The notes below the pieces were generated by a model. That model saw nothing but the letters and a program-made list of their open reading frames with translations. It did not search any database and was not told the origin of the DNA. From CAMCXE01 sp046347475 (GTDB lineage Bacteria > Pseudomonadota > Gammaproteobacteria > Pseudomonadales > Cellvibrionaceae): a DNA stretch of 64,000 nucleotides. Where the stretch lies: assembly GCA_046347475.1 (NCBI GenBank), contig JAXMGD010000003.1, forward strand, positions 620,001 to 684,000, read 5' to 3'. Shown here in pieces: positions 35,129-43,876 of the stretch. Made by a program: the position numbers and the translations under genes. Every line of letters starts with the position of its first letter. Within the stretch, counting starts at the first letter, position 1.

Positions 35129-37065
35129 TGGCGCCATCGAACCGACCGCTTATCGAGCTTAGGGGCATAGGCAAACACTTCCCCCAAGGGGAGGGTGATT
35201 TGCAAGTGCTAAAGGACATTAACCTGAGCATTTATAGCGGTGAATTTGTGGCGATCATGGGCCAGTCCGGCTCGGGTAAATCCACTCTGATGAATATCCT
35301 CGGCTGCCTCGATCAGCCTAGCAGTGGCGAGTTTTGGTTTGACGGCCAGGCGGTGGCGCAGATGAATGGCGATGAGCTGGCGCGCCTGCGCAGGGATGCC
35401 TTCGGTTTTGTCTTCCAGCAATATCATCTGCTCAAAGACATAGACGCCAGTGCCAACGTACAGCTGCCCGCCCTCTACACCCAACTGCAGCCTTCGGAGC
35501 GCAGGCAGCGGGCGGCGCAACTACTTAGCCAGCTGGGCTTAGCCGAGCGCTTACAGCACCGGCCCGGGCAACTCTCCGGCGGCCAGCAGCAGAGGGTATC
35601 CATCGCCCGCGCGCTCATGAATGGCGGGCAGATTATCCTCGCCGATGAACCCACCGGCGCCTTGGATAGCCGCAGCGGCGAGGAGGTAATGGCCCTGCTA
35701 GCGGACCTCTCCCGCCAGGGCCACACCATTATCCTGATTACCCACGATGCCACAGTCGCCGCCCATGCCCAGCGCCAAATCGAGCTCAAAGATGGCCAAA
35801 TTGTCCGCGATACAGGCCCCCGTGAGCCCCAGCCTCCTTCCGCTTCAGCGAGGCACACCAAGGGCGAAGCGCCGCTGCTGCGCCAGCTGGCCACTGCGTT
35901 AACCAGCGCCTTAGGCTGCCTCAGCAACAACCTGTTTCGCACCGCGCTCACCCTGCTCGGCATAGTGATCGGCGTGGCCTCGGTGATTATGCTTATGGCC
36001 ATAGGCGATGGGGCAAAAAACGCCGTGGTGGAAAACATCAGCGCCATGGGCAGCAACCTCTTGCTGGTGCGCCCCGGCGGCCCCAACCAGCGGCCGCGCT
36101 GGGAGGCGAGCAACCTGCTGCCCGAAGATGTCGATGCCATAGCCGCCCTGCCGGGCATAGCGGCCGCGTTGCCGGAGCAGAGCAGTAGCGTCACCCTGCG
36201 CATCGGCAACCGCGATCACACCACCGAGGCCCTCGCCACGGGCGCCAACTACCCGCTGGCGCGCAAGTGGGCGCCCAGCCAAGGGACCTTTTTCAGCCAG
36301 GAGGACGACGACCAATACGCCACAGTGGTAGTGCTGGGCCAGACGGTAAAACAAAAGCTCTTCGGCGAGCAAAACCCCTTGGGGCAATATGTGATGATCA
36401 AAAACCTCTTGTTCCAGGTGATCGGCGTTATGGCCCCCAAGGGCGCCGACCCCGGCGGCCAGGATCAGGACGACAAGGTGTTATTGCCCTTTAAAACCGG
36501 CAGCCTGCGCTTAAACGGCCAGCGCACCCTGCGCAATATCACCATCTCGGTGGCAGACCCCGAGCAGATGGACAGCCGCCAAGCGCAGGTGCGCGCGCTT
36601 CTCATGGAGCGCCACGGCACGGAGGATTTTCAAATCCGCTCCATGTCCTCACTGATTGATACTGTCTCGGCCACGCAAAACACCATGACCTTACTGCTTG
36701 GCGCCATTGCGGCTATTTCGCTGCTGGTGGGGGGCATAGGGGTGATGAACATCATGCTGGTGAGCGTGACCGAACGCACCCGCGAGATAGGCATTCGTAT
36801 GGCCACCGGCGCGCGCACAGGCCACATACTGCAGCAGTTTTTGCTCGAAGCTCTGCTGGTGTCGTCCCTCGGTGGCGCCATTGGGGTGGTGTTGGGCTTG
36901 GCCATCGCCCTGTTGGTTGGGCAGCTGGGGACCAGCGTGACTTTCAGCCTCTGGCCGGTGGTAATGGCCTTCTCCTGCGCCTTCGCCACCGGCCTGTTAT
37001 TCGGCTATCTACCCGCCCGCAAGGCCGCGCACCTTAACCCGGTGGTGGCCCTGGCCGCTCAGTAA
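35125..37065 (+). CDS. macB: MacB-type ABC transporter, fused ATPase and permease
   Basis: 646 residues. The N-terminal ATPase has Walker A GQSGSGKST, signature LSGGQQQRVSIARAL and Walker B IILADEPTGALDS. After a linker the permease part begins with one helix (ALTLLGIVIGVASVIMLMAIG), has a large periplasmic domain, and ends with three helices (TERTREIGIRMATGAR between). This mechanotransmission-type pump exports macrolides, siderophores, peptides or lipoprotein-like molecules; the substrate here is unknown. Middle gene of macA-macB-OMF. Confidence 0.94.
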   Translation: MMAPSNRPLIELRGIGKHFPQGEGDLQVLKDINLSIYSGEFVAIMGQSGSGKSTLMNILGCLDQPSSGEFWFDGQAVAQMNGDELARLRRDAFGFVFQQYHLLKDIDASANVQLPALYTQLQPSERRQRAAQLLSQLGLAERLQHRPGQLSGGQQQRVSIARALMNGGQIILADEPTGALDSRSGEEVMALLADLSRQGHTIILITHDATVAAHAQRQIELKDGQIVRDTGPREPQPPSASARHTKGEAPLLRQLATALTSALGCLSNNLFRTALTLLGIVIGVASVIMLMAIGDGAKNAVVENISAMGSNLLLVRPGGPNQRPRWEASNLLPEDVDAIAALPGIAAALPEQSSSVTLRIGNRDHTTEALATGANYPLARKWAPSQGTFFSQEDDDQYATVVVLGQTVKQKLFGEQNPLGQYVMIKNLLFQVIGVMAPKGADPGGQDQDDKVLLPFKTGSLRLNGQRTLRNITISVADPEQMDSRQAQVRALLMERHGTEDFQIRSMSSLIDTVSATQNTMTLLLGAIAAISLLVGGIGVMNIMLVSVTERTREIGIRMATGARTGHILQQFLLEALLVSSLGGAIGVVLGLAIALLVGQLGTSVTFSLWPVVMAFSCAFATGLLFGYLPARKAAHLNPVVALAAQ

Positions 37066-37070
37066 CTCGT

Positions 37071-38534
37071 ATGGTGAACCCTATGTATTGTGCCCCTACG
37101 CCCATTAGCCTTTGCGTCCTCTGCCTGTTAGCCGGCCTGCTCGGTTGCAGCCAGCAAGCGCAAAAACCGGCCACCGCCAGCCACTTAAGCGCTCCTGCCC
37201 AGGCCATCAGCGCCACCTCAGAGGCCTTTGCACAGCCTAGCAACCGGCAAGAACAAGCCAATCCAGCGGCCAGCAAGGGTTGGCAGAGTTTTGCCTCGGC
37301 AGGCTTAAACCAATTGCTCGCTCAAGCCCAAAGCAACAGCCCAGACCTCGCCGCCGCCCGCGCCCGCTTAGAGCAAGCCCAAGCCCGCAACGCAGCGGCC
37401 CGCGCCAGCCTCTGGCCGCAGGCCTGGCTCAATGCCAGTAGCGGCAAAAGCCGCTATGAACCTGCCGATGGCCGCGCCACGAGTTCTGCCGACAGTCGGG
37501 CAAGTGTTGGGCTGAGCTACGACTTGGACCTTTTCGGCGCCCAGCGCGCAGGCCGTCAAGCCGCCCAAGCAACCCTTGCCGCGAGCCTTTACCGCAATCA
37601 GGTGGATCAGTTAGAGCTGCAACTGGCGGTGGCCGAGGCCTGGTTCACCCACCTGGCCTTGAGCGAGCGCTACACAACACAAACTCAAAACCTCGCCATC
37701 GCGCGGCAGATTGATCAACTGGTCGAGGCGCGTTTTCGGGCGGGCGCCGTCAGCGCTGCCGAGCGCTCCCAACAGCGCACCAATCTACTCGCCCAAGAAG
37801 CCGCTTTGTTGCCCCTGCAGGCCCAGCGCCAGGCCAACCTCGCCGCCCTCGCTGTGTTAGTAGGCGCCGCGCCGCAAACCTTTAACCCCAGCGCTGAACC
37901 CCTAGCGCAGCTGCAGGTGCCCGTCTTGAGCGCCGACTGGCCCGTCCAGGTGTTAAGCCAGCGGCCGGACATAGCCGCCCTGGAAGCGCAGTTGGCCGCC
38001 GCCGATGCCGATATCAGGCAAACCCGCGCGGCGTTTTTCCCCAGCCTCAGCCTCAGTGCGGCGGCAAGTCTGTCCAGCGACGAATTATTCAAACTCAGCC
38101 CCGCCACCCAAGGCCTCAACTGGAGCCTAAGCCTTGCCCAGAGCCTCTTCGACGGCGGCACCCGCCGCGCCCAGCAAGACCTAACCCTCAGCCTGCGCGC
38201 CGAGCTGTTGGCCACCTACCGCAAAGCCGTACTCAACGCCCTGGCGCAAACCCAAACCGCCCTGTTAAGCGCGAACACCAACGCCCAGCAGGAACACCAA
38301 CAGCAAGCGCTCGTATTTGAAGCCCGGCGCAGCCTAGATCTGACCCAAGCCCGCTACCGGGCAGGTAGAGGGGATTTGCAAAGCCTGCTGGACGCCCAGC
38401 GCAGCCTCTTTAGCGCCGAAGACAACCTGCAGCAAAAACGCCAGGCGCGGTTGTTGGGTGTGTTGGAGATGGTGCGGGCGTTGGGGGGGTGGCCGAGAGC
38501 GACTGACAATAGGGGAGGCTTGGCCGTAAGGTGA
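37071..38534 (+). CDS. Outer-membrane efflux channel (TolC/NodT-type lipoprotein)
   Basis: 487 residues, third gene of the efflux operon, 5 bp after macB. A lipobox (LAGLLGC) ends the leader, as in NodT-family channels such as OprM. Two repeated coiled-coil/beta units carry the typical phrases DLAAARARLEQAQARNAAARASLWPQ, VGLSYDLDLFGAQRAGR, QRPDIAALEAQLAAADADI and SLAQSLFDGGTRRAQ. An Ala/Gln/Ser-rich stretch precedes the first unit. It should complete a MacAB-OMF pump across both membranes. Confidence 0.92.
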   Translation: MVNPMYCAPTPISLCVLCLLAGLLGCSQQAQKPATASHLSAPAQAISATSEAFAQPSNRQEQANPAASKGWQSFASAGLNQLLAQAQSNSPDLAAARARLEQAQARNAAARASLWPQAWLNASSGKSRYEPADGRATSSADSRASVGLSYDLDLFGAQRAGRQAAQATLAASLYRNQVDQLELQLAVAEAWFTHLALSERYTTQTQNLAIARQIDQLVEARFRAGAVSAAERSQQRTNLLAQEAALLPLQAQRQANLAALAVLVGAAPQTFNPSAEPLAQLQVPVLSADWPVQVLSQRPDIAALEAQLAAADADIRQTRAAFFPSLSLSAAASLSSDELFKLSPATQGLNWSLSLAQSLFDGGTRRAQQDLTLSLRAELLATYRKAVLNALAQTQTALLSANTNAQQEHQQQALVFEARRSLDLTQARYRAGRGDLQSLLDAQRSLFSAEDNLQQKRQARLLGVLEMVRALGGWPRATDNRGGLAVR

Positions 38535-38671
38535 AAATACCCAGAGCTAAAGGTACGAGTGATGTTTTTTATTGGGGGAAAAGCCCGATGATTTAGCGTG
38601 AGTCTAACGGCGTCCTTTAGGTTTAACCCAATTAGGCTTGCGAATGAATCTGCCGCTGGCACGTTCAGCCG

Positions 38672-38935
38672 CTAAGCATCCTCTGATATTTTTTTCCAAA
38701 TTGCTCCAAATCCATTGGTGTCCATTAAGGCACCCAAGTCATAACCAATATTAGAGGCCATCGAGGCCTTGTCCGCGCCGCCTAATACACCGATATTATT
38801 TGCCGACCTTTTCGCCATGGCATCGATCATCTGCAAAATAAAATAAGTTAAATGCTCGGCATCTTCTTCGGATTGGACGCCGTAATCGAGCATGTTTAAA
38901 ACCGTCCGATCTGCAAGGGTTACTGTGTGGTGCAT
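38672..38935 (-). CDS. Small protein, paralogue of the 59869-60174 product (immunity-like)
   Basis: An 87-residue cytosolic protein with no known family. Its second half aligns with the small protein at 59869-60174: S-x2-DAE-x-L, M-x-D, NI, and the ending IW-x-KIS, in the same order and spacing. That relative is translationally coupled to a toxin candidate, so this could be an orphan immunity protein. It reads away from a decayed glucosaminidase fragment whose open frame begins only 3 bases from this gene's start. No clear ribosome site. AT-richer than the efflux operon upstream. Confidence 0.6.
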   Translation of the reverse strand: MHHTVTLADRTVLNMLDYGVQSEEDAEHLTYFILQMIDAMAKRSANNIGVLGGADKASMASNIGYDLGALMDTNGFGAIWKKISEDA

Positions 38936-38937
38936 AA

Positions 38938-39482
38938 CACAGCTTTAACAAGGTTCACCACAACGTTTTGGCGAGTGAAACCTCACATAATGCGCGGGCT
39001 GCCGAGGTTACTTCTACCACGAATAAAAATATTGGTACCTTATTCAAAGCGGATTTTGTAAGCCAAGTGTTTGCTAGCGCAAAGATTGAAGAAAGCAAAT
39101 AAAAAGCTCCAGCAGCGAACACCGCTGCAAAGGTGGTGCAAGCGACAGGTTTTGGCAAATCTGCTCCTGCCGATCAATATGCCAAGCAGTGCAGTTATAA
39201 TTTATTTGGAGCCAAGGGGGGCTGGATCTGTCTATGTTGTACACTCATGAGCTTATTAAAGGCGTTAGAATCCGAATTGTTGATAAATTTGATGCCTGCT
39301 ATAGCATTGAAGAAGCAATTGCCAGCAGAGCTTTTTTAACAAGAAATAAGCATTACAGAGACTTTTTTGAAACTGCAGATCTAATAGTGTGGGCTGAAGG
39401 TTTGTCACAGAAAAGATATGCCACTGACCCAAATTATGCGAAAGCGCTGATCAAAATAATGAAATCTTGGAAGCTAATATGA
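38938..39482 (+). pseudogene. Broken peptidoglycan hydrolase (glucosaminidase/FlgJ-like domain)
   Basis: Reading across frames gives FKADFVSQVFASAK (38.9-39.1 kb), a stop at 39100-39102, QATGFGKSAPADQ and NLFGAKGGW, then GSVYV in the next frame and THELIKGVRIRIVDKF through YATDPNYAKALIKIMKSW in the third. These follow the order of the glucosaminidase domain of FlgJ-like muramidases (ALETGFGKS, NLFGIK-GW, DKF-AYDS, YATDPxYA). A nonsense codon, at least two frameshifts near 39225-39245, no upstream start, and Ala where the catalytic Glu is expected (QATG for LETG) show that it is dead. Its final stop overlaps the next gene by ATGA. Confidence 0.75.
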
Positions 39483-40129
39483 AGCTAATTCCCTATGTAA
39501 TTTTGTCCGCATCATTATTCACGGCGGCTTGCAATGCGGAAGCCCTAAACAAACCGGTAGCAGGCAAACAAGCCGAGACGGCAGTGGTTTCTACGTCGAG
39601 TGCTAAACCTGTTGAGCAAGAATTAATTGCGTCTGCTTTGGGTAATTTTTCTATGGCTATAGCAACAAAAGACGCCAAACTGTTTGTTGCGACCACCAAT
39701 GCTAAATCAGTTTATTTGGTGCGCAAATTCGCTTCAGGCACTCTTGGTGGTCGCGGATCAGAACTCAGTGCGGAATTTGAACCCAGCGCTATCGCGAAAG
39801 ATATGTCTTTTGCCGTAAAAAATCAGACATCCTTAGAGCTGCCATCGGTTTTTGTTACTCAGCCGATACAATCTTATTCAAGCTTGAAACAATACCCGCT
39901 GCCGCAAGAAATTGATAACACCCATTACGATCAGTGGGCGCCGGTATTACTTAAGGCTTTAACGAACAAGCCTGAGGCAGGACCTGGAGACCCAGTGGTT
40001 TTAAAGTCGGCGAAATATTGGATTTATGCTGAAGCGCAGATTATTGATGGCGTTCTGGTGGGTAGTTTTGCGGCATTTGCAAACGAAAATAATAAGGCTA
40101 CCCTCGCTGCGATTGTGGTCTTTTTGTAA
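39479..40129 (+). CDS. Lipoprotein of unknown function, possible immunity protein
   Basis: 216 residues, starting MKLIPYVILSASLFTAAC: a short signal with lipobox TAAC, so it is likely a periplasmic lipoprotein. The rest matches no family I can name; it is mixed alpha/beta with no catalytic motif. Its ATG overlaps the final stop codon of the broken glucosaminidase (ATGA), the arrangement typical of an effector followed by its immunity gene. A periplasmic lipoprotein would be the right place to neutralise a cell-wall hydrolase. The role is inference from position only. Confidence 0.65.
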   Translation: MKLIPYVILSASLFTAACNAEALNKPVAGKQAETAVVSTSSAKPVEQELIASALGNFSMAIATKDAKLFVATTNAKSVYLVRKFASGTLGGRGSELSAEFEPSAIAKDMSFAVKNQTSLELPSVFVTQPIQSYSSLKQYPLPQEIDNTHYDQWAPVLLKALTNKPEAGPGDPVVLKSAKYWIYAEAQIIDGVLVGSFAAFANENNKATLAAIVVFL

Positions 40130-40249
40130 CAGGTACATTGCTCAATCCGATTACCCTGTCGTGGATGCTAGGTAAGTTGCCAATCTTTTGGCTTAGTGAG
40201 AGGCTCTGCGAGGTGGATTCGGTGGACACGTTAGGGGCTCTGGTCGCCC

Positions 40250-40281
40250 TGAGCCTATCGAAGGGTGGTTCGACAGGCTCA
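40250..40281. repeat. REP-like inverted repeat
   Basis: TGAGCCTATCGAA (40250-40262) and TTCGACAGGCTCA (40269-40281) pair with one mismatch around GGGTGG. This sequence type (TTCGACAGGCTCA) is a common bacterial intergenic palindrome. The rest of 40130-40475 contains only this and the terminator. Confidence 0.65.
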
Positions 40282-40420
40282 CCACGAATGGTATTTTTTA
40301 CCTTGTCGAATTACCTGAGCGGTTTGACCTAATGGTATTGGGGGCAGACTTAGTGTTTTAGCGTGAGTTTGATAGGGCTAAATTAAAGATTTTTGATGTG
40401 TAGAGTGTTGTGTTATCAAA

Positions 40421-40454
40421 AAAGGGCAAGCCAATTTTGGCTTGCCCTTTTTTA
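40421..40454. terminator. Bidirectional terminator
   Basis: A perfect 12-bp stem, AAAGGGCAAGCC (40421-40432) and GGCTTGCCCTTT (40439-40450), 6-base loop, with A-run before and T-run after. It is 22 bases past the stop of the leftward esterase gene and can also stop rightward transcription from 39479-40129. Confidence 0.88.
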
Positions 40455-40475
40455 TTGGTTTAACGCTTTTGTCGA

Positions 40476-41399
40476 TTAGGGGGTCATATTATTGATATCG
40501 ACTAAATAAGGTTTAATAGCTGTGTACCATTTTGCACCCATGCGAACATAGCCAGCATCATTGGGGTGAACCTTGTCACTCAGCTCGCTAGTTGGGAAGC
40601 CGGTGTATTGGTCTACGAATATTATGTTTTTGCCAGCCTGAATGCGTGAGTTTAATACAGCGGGGATTTTGGCATTGTACTTTGGTACTTCGGCTATCGC
40701 ATTGATGGAACCGATATTTGTATTGAGCGGAATTATATTCGAAACAACTAATAGAGCATTTGGTTGTTTAGCAATAATGTGATCAATCAGGGTTCCCAAA
40801 CGCTTGTCCGCTTCCGCAACAGGTGCGACCGTACTGTACATATCGTTAGTGCCAATATGCAGCAAAATGATATTGGGGTTCACGCCCAGCGCATTTTTGT
40901 TTTGTACTATGTCGTCAATTTGCGCGATGGTCCAACCGCTATGGCCTTCGTGGGCTTTAGGAAATGTGACTCCTGCAACTTTAGCGGGACCATTTGGTTC
41001 AGGTGAGCCACCAACATATGTTATGTCCATGCCATCAGTCACAGCCAAGCGGAAAAGCTCAACTCTGTAACCGCCACCATTTGTACTGGTCAAACCATAG
41101 GTAATTGAATCGCCCAGCGGAAGTATTTTACACGCGGCGTTGCTCGGGCAGAATTTGGAAACAGCGCCGGAAGATGAGCTACTGGAGGAGCTGCTAGAGC
41201 TAGAGCTGGAACTGCTAGAAGAACTGCGCCCGGAGCTTGAGCTGGATGAACTGCTGGAACTTGAACTGCTCGACGAACTGGAAGATGAACTGCTGGACGA
41301 GCTGGAGGAGGACGATACTTCACCGCCGCCGCAGCCAGTTAATATTAATGTGCCCAGCACGCAAAAAAAGCCGGCATAGTGTTTTGCTAAATTGCCCAT
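40476..41399 (-). CDS. CE3-like SGNH esterase lipoprotein with poly-Ser linker
   Basis: 307 residues from the ATG at 41399 (MGNLAKHYAG), preferred over the upstream in-frame ATG at 41489 because it gives a normal lipoprotein leader with lipobox LTGC. A Ser linker with one GR interruption follows (~28-78). The catalytic part shows SGNH blocks: LGDSITYG (nucleophile Ser), HEGHSGWTI, IGTNDMY and DKVHPNDAGY (Asp/His). HEGHSGW is characteristic of carbohydrate-esterase family 3, so it is probably a surface acetylxylan esterase acting on plant hemicellulose. A terminator lies just downstream. Confidence 0.85.
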   Translation of the reverse strand: MGNLAKHYAGFFCVLGTLILTGCGGGEVSSSSSSSSSSSSSSSSSSSSSSSSSSSSGRSSSSSSSSSSSSSSSSSSSGAVSKFCPSNAACKILPLGDSITYGLTSTNGGGYRVELFRLAVTDGMDITYVGGSPEPNGPAKVAGVTFPKAHEGHSGWTIAQIDDIVQNKNALGVNPNIILLHIGTNDMYSTVAPVAEADKRLGTLIDHIIAKQPNALLVVSNIIPLNTNIGSINAIAEVPKYNAKIPAVLNSRIQAGKNIIFVDQYTGFPTSELSDKVHPNDAGYVRMGAKWYTAIKPYLVDINNMTP

Positions 41400-41561
41400 G
41401 GATTTTATCTCGATTGTTATGTTTTGAGCCGCTTGATGCGGTAGAGAAGAAACACTCCGGAGCCTAAGGCGAAAAATGGGTGAAAACAATAGTCGTATTT
41501 ATCTTCTTTGTATTCTTGCGATGAATGTCAAACAAGAATTTTAAAATTGCAAAAATTGAAA

Positions 41562-41586
41562 GATTTTATTGTTTTACAATAAAATC
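41562..41586. promoter_or_regulatory. Palindrome upstream of the CE3-like esterase gene
   Basis: Perfect arms GATTTTATTG and CAATAAAATC around TTTTA, 163 bases before the esterase start. It could be an operator for a regulator of xylan genes or merely an AT-rich hairpin. The remaining sequence 41587-41955 shows no gene. Confidence 0.4.
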
Positions 41587-41955
41587 GGTGTGATTTCTCG
41601 ATGCCCTTTTTAAGCTGGAGTGATCTCTGCGCCGGTGGGTAAGAGCTGGGAAGGAGTTTTAGGGTGAGTTATTTAAAATCGCCCACGATAATGTTTGCAA
41701 GTTAATGCTGACGCGTCGTGAGTATATATGTGCAAGCTCATCAAAAATAATTTTTAATAGCCTGAAATAAACGGCTTTTATTGCTATTGGCTGTGAGCTA
41801 ATTTTGCAGGTGGGTATTTTTAATGCTCAGGTTAAAAACTAAATAATGAAGGAAGGCGGCAGTGAATTTGTGCGTTTGATCAATTCCAGCTGGCGCTTGA
41901 GCGGAGGGCTAAGCTGCGTCCATTTGTCACAGTTTTAGGATAGGCATGGGGGGCA

Positions 41956-42129
41956 ATGTCATTAAGTTAAGCCCAGCGCCCTCACCCTAGCCCTCTCCCA
42001 AAGGGAGAGGGGACAGTGTGTACTAATCCTCGAGAGCTTGCTTTTACCTCCCTCTCCCTCCGGGAGAGGGTTGGGGTGAGGGTAAGACAGGGAGCGGGAA
42101 ACAGTCCCAAAACCTTAACTTAATGACAT
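41956..42129. mobile_element. 174-bp MITE-like element with perfect 16-bp TIRs and flanking duplication
   Basis: Perfect terminal inverted repeats ATGTCATTAAGTTAAG (41956-41971) and CTTAACTTAATGACAT (42114-42129). Inside are two palindromes of the CCCTCTCCC/GGGAGAGGG type and GTACTAATCCTCGAGAGC. The 12-base sequence AGGCATGGGGGG occurs directly on both sides (41942-41953 and 42130-42141), consistent with a target-site duplication; two extra bases (CA) lie between the left copy and the left repeat. Truncated relatives are at 19301-19398 and 33342-33460. No coding. Confidence 0.75.
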
Positions 42130-42144
42130 AGGCATGGGGGGTAT

Positions 42145-42705
42145 TTAAAAATTAAATTGATATGAAACAGCAGTGCTATTTATGGTGGTGTCGTTGCTTT
42201 TTGTGGTATGCCATTCAATATTTAAAGCCTGTTGCCCATGGCTCCAGCCTGCGCCCAGGCCGTAACTGGTTCCCTTATAAGAAGTATTGGACGATGCTAA
42301 ATAATCTAGGTCCCTAAAGCTCAGTTCAGCGTTATAAGCGGCATAACCTAGTAGTGCGAACACCTTAAAGGCCCCGAAGTGGAGTTGAGGTTTTGCATAA
42401 AGTGCGTAGGTGGTTTTAAATTCTATTTCTCCTAGGTCAAGCGGTGCCTCCTGTCCACCCAAGCGGCGTTTACCCTTAGTTATGCCGAGCCCAAAGCGCG
42501 CTTCGGTGGCCAAATTATCGTTATATTCAAGGCCGTAAATGCCTTCCAACGCGTCGGCATGGGCTGAGATAGTGAAATGATTGCTATCGGTTTCGATGGA
42601 ATTGCGGTTGAGTGCTAGGCCAACATAATGAGTTGCGGCCAGTGCGCTGTTGGATGCAGTGGCTGCGGTTAATGCAAGAGCCACCGCTAAAAATTGTGTT
42701 TTCAT
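42145..42705 (-). CDS. Outer-membrane beta-barrel protein
   Basis: 186 residues from the ATG at 42705, which has GGAGA upstream. A signal peptide (ending SALAA-THYV) is followed by short alternating strands and a C-terminal aromatic residue (SYQFNF), the outer-membrane barrel signal. Phrases such as GIYGLEYNDNLATEARFGLGI fit the OmpA-like/porin-family small barrels (~8 strands). Role unknown. The right flank copy of the duplication around the 174-bp element ends 4 bases from its stop codon. Confidence 0.75.
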   Translation of the reverse strand: MKTQFLAVALALTAATASNSALAATHYVGLALNRNSIETDSNHFTISAHADALEGIYGLEYNDNLATEARFGLGITKGKRRLGGQEAPLDLGEIEFKTTYALYAKPQLHFGAFKVFALLGYAAYNAELSFRDLDYLASSNTSYKGTSYGLGAGWSHGQQALNIEWHTTKSNDTTINSTAVSYQFNF

Positions 42706-42775
42706 TGAAGTTCTCCTTGCCGCTCTCAAAAAAATGGGGCTGTTGCTAACAGCCCCAGCGCGGTTTGTGCGCTTA

Positions 42776-43867
42776 TTAGACGTTAAATCGAAAATGCATC
42801 ACATCGCCGTCGGCAACAATATATTCTTTGCCTTCTAAGCGCCATTTACCCGCTTCTTTAGCGCCTGCTTCACCTTTAAATTGCACAAAATCGTTATAGG
42901 CAATTACCTCGGCGCGGATAAAACCTTTTTCAAAATCCGTGTGAATTACCGCAGCGGATTTGGGGGCGGTGGCGCCTATGGGAATCGTCCAAGCGCGCAC
43001 TTCTTTTACCCCGGCGGTAAAGTAAGTTTGCAGGCCTAATAATTCGTAACCAGCGCGAATTAAACGGTCCAGGCCCGGTTCGCTCATGCCCATTTCGGCT
43101 AAAAATTCCGCCTTTTCACTGCTGTCGAGTTCGGCAATTTCGCTTTCTAATTTATTGCAAATAGGCACCACAACGGCGCCTTCGGCGGCGGCTATGGCGC
43201 GCACGGCGTCCAAATGCGGGTTATTTTCAAAGCCGTCTTCATGTACGTTGGCTATGTACATGGTGGGCTTGAGGGTGAGCAGGTGTAATTCTTTTAATAG
43301 TGCCAGCTCGTCTTTATCCAGGCCAAACGAGCGCAGGGGTTTGGCTTGATCTAAATGAGGTTGCACTTTTTCCAGCAGGGCCTTCATGGCGACTGCTTGT
43401 TTGTCTTGGCCTTTGGCCGCTTTGGCGTAACGAAAAGCCGCTTTGTCGATGGTTTCTAAGTCTGCTAAGGCAAGCTCAGTGTTGATCACGTCTATGTCGG
43501 CGGCGGGGTTTACGCCGTTGGCTACGTGGATCACGTTGTCGTCGTCAAAGCAGCGCACCACATGGGCTATAGCGTCGGTTTCGCGGATGTTGGCGAGGAA
43601 TTTATTGCCCAAGCCCTCACCCTTGGAGGCGCCTGCAACCAGGCCCGCAATATCCACAAACTCCATGGTGGTGGCCAGAATGCGCTCAGGCTTCACTATG
43701 GCGGCGAGGGCGTCCAGGCGCGGGTCGGGCACGGCTACTACGCCGGAGTTGGGTTCGATGGTGCAAAAGGGGAAGTTCTCGGCGCCTATGCCCGCTTGGG
43801 TTAAGGCGTTAAACAGGGTGGATTTACCCACGTTGGGGAGGCCTACTATGCCGCATTTAAAACCCAT
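42776..43867 (-). CDS. ychF: Redox-regulated ribosome-binding ATPase YchF
   Basis: Obg-family P-loop protein that prefers ATP and binds the 70S ribosome, acting in oxidative-stress and translation quality control. 363 residues: G1 GLPNVGKSTLFN, G3 DIAGL, altered G4 (NVHEDGF), and a C-terminal TGS domain ending MHFRFNV. It follows pth by 9 bp, the conserved pth-ychF pair. Confidence 0.97.
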   Translation of the reverse strand: MGFKCGIVGLPNVGKSTLFNALTQAGIGAENFPFCTIEPNSGVVAVPDPRLDALAAIVKPERILATTMEFVDIAGLVAGASKGEGLGNKFLANIRETDAIAHVVRCFDDDNVIHVANGVNPAADIDVINTELALADLETIDKAAFRYAKAAKGQDKQAVAMKALLEKVQPHLDQAKPLRSFGLDKDELALLKELHLLTLKPTMYIANVHEDGFENNPHLDAVRAIAAAEGAVVVPICNKLESEIAELDSSEKAEFLAEMGMSEPGLDRLIRAGYELLGLQTYFTAGVKEVRAWTIPIGATAPKSAAVIHTDFEKGFIRAEVIAYNDFVQFKGEAGAKEAGKWRLEGKEYIVADGDVMHFRFNV

Positions 43868-43876
43868 GAGTTGCTC

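Noticed and set aside
35475..36209. 244-residue leftward frame
   Set aside because: Antisense to macB, which has complete ABC motifs in the other strand.
39133..39339. 68-residue frame within 38938-39482 considered as a separate gene
   Set aside because: Its first part is clearly the middle of the broken glucosaminidase; the tail after the frameshift is noise.
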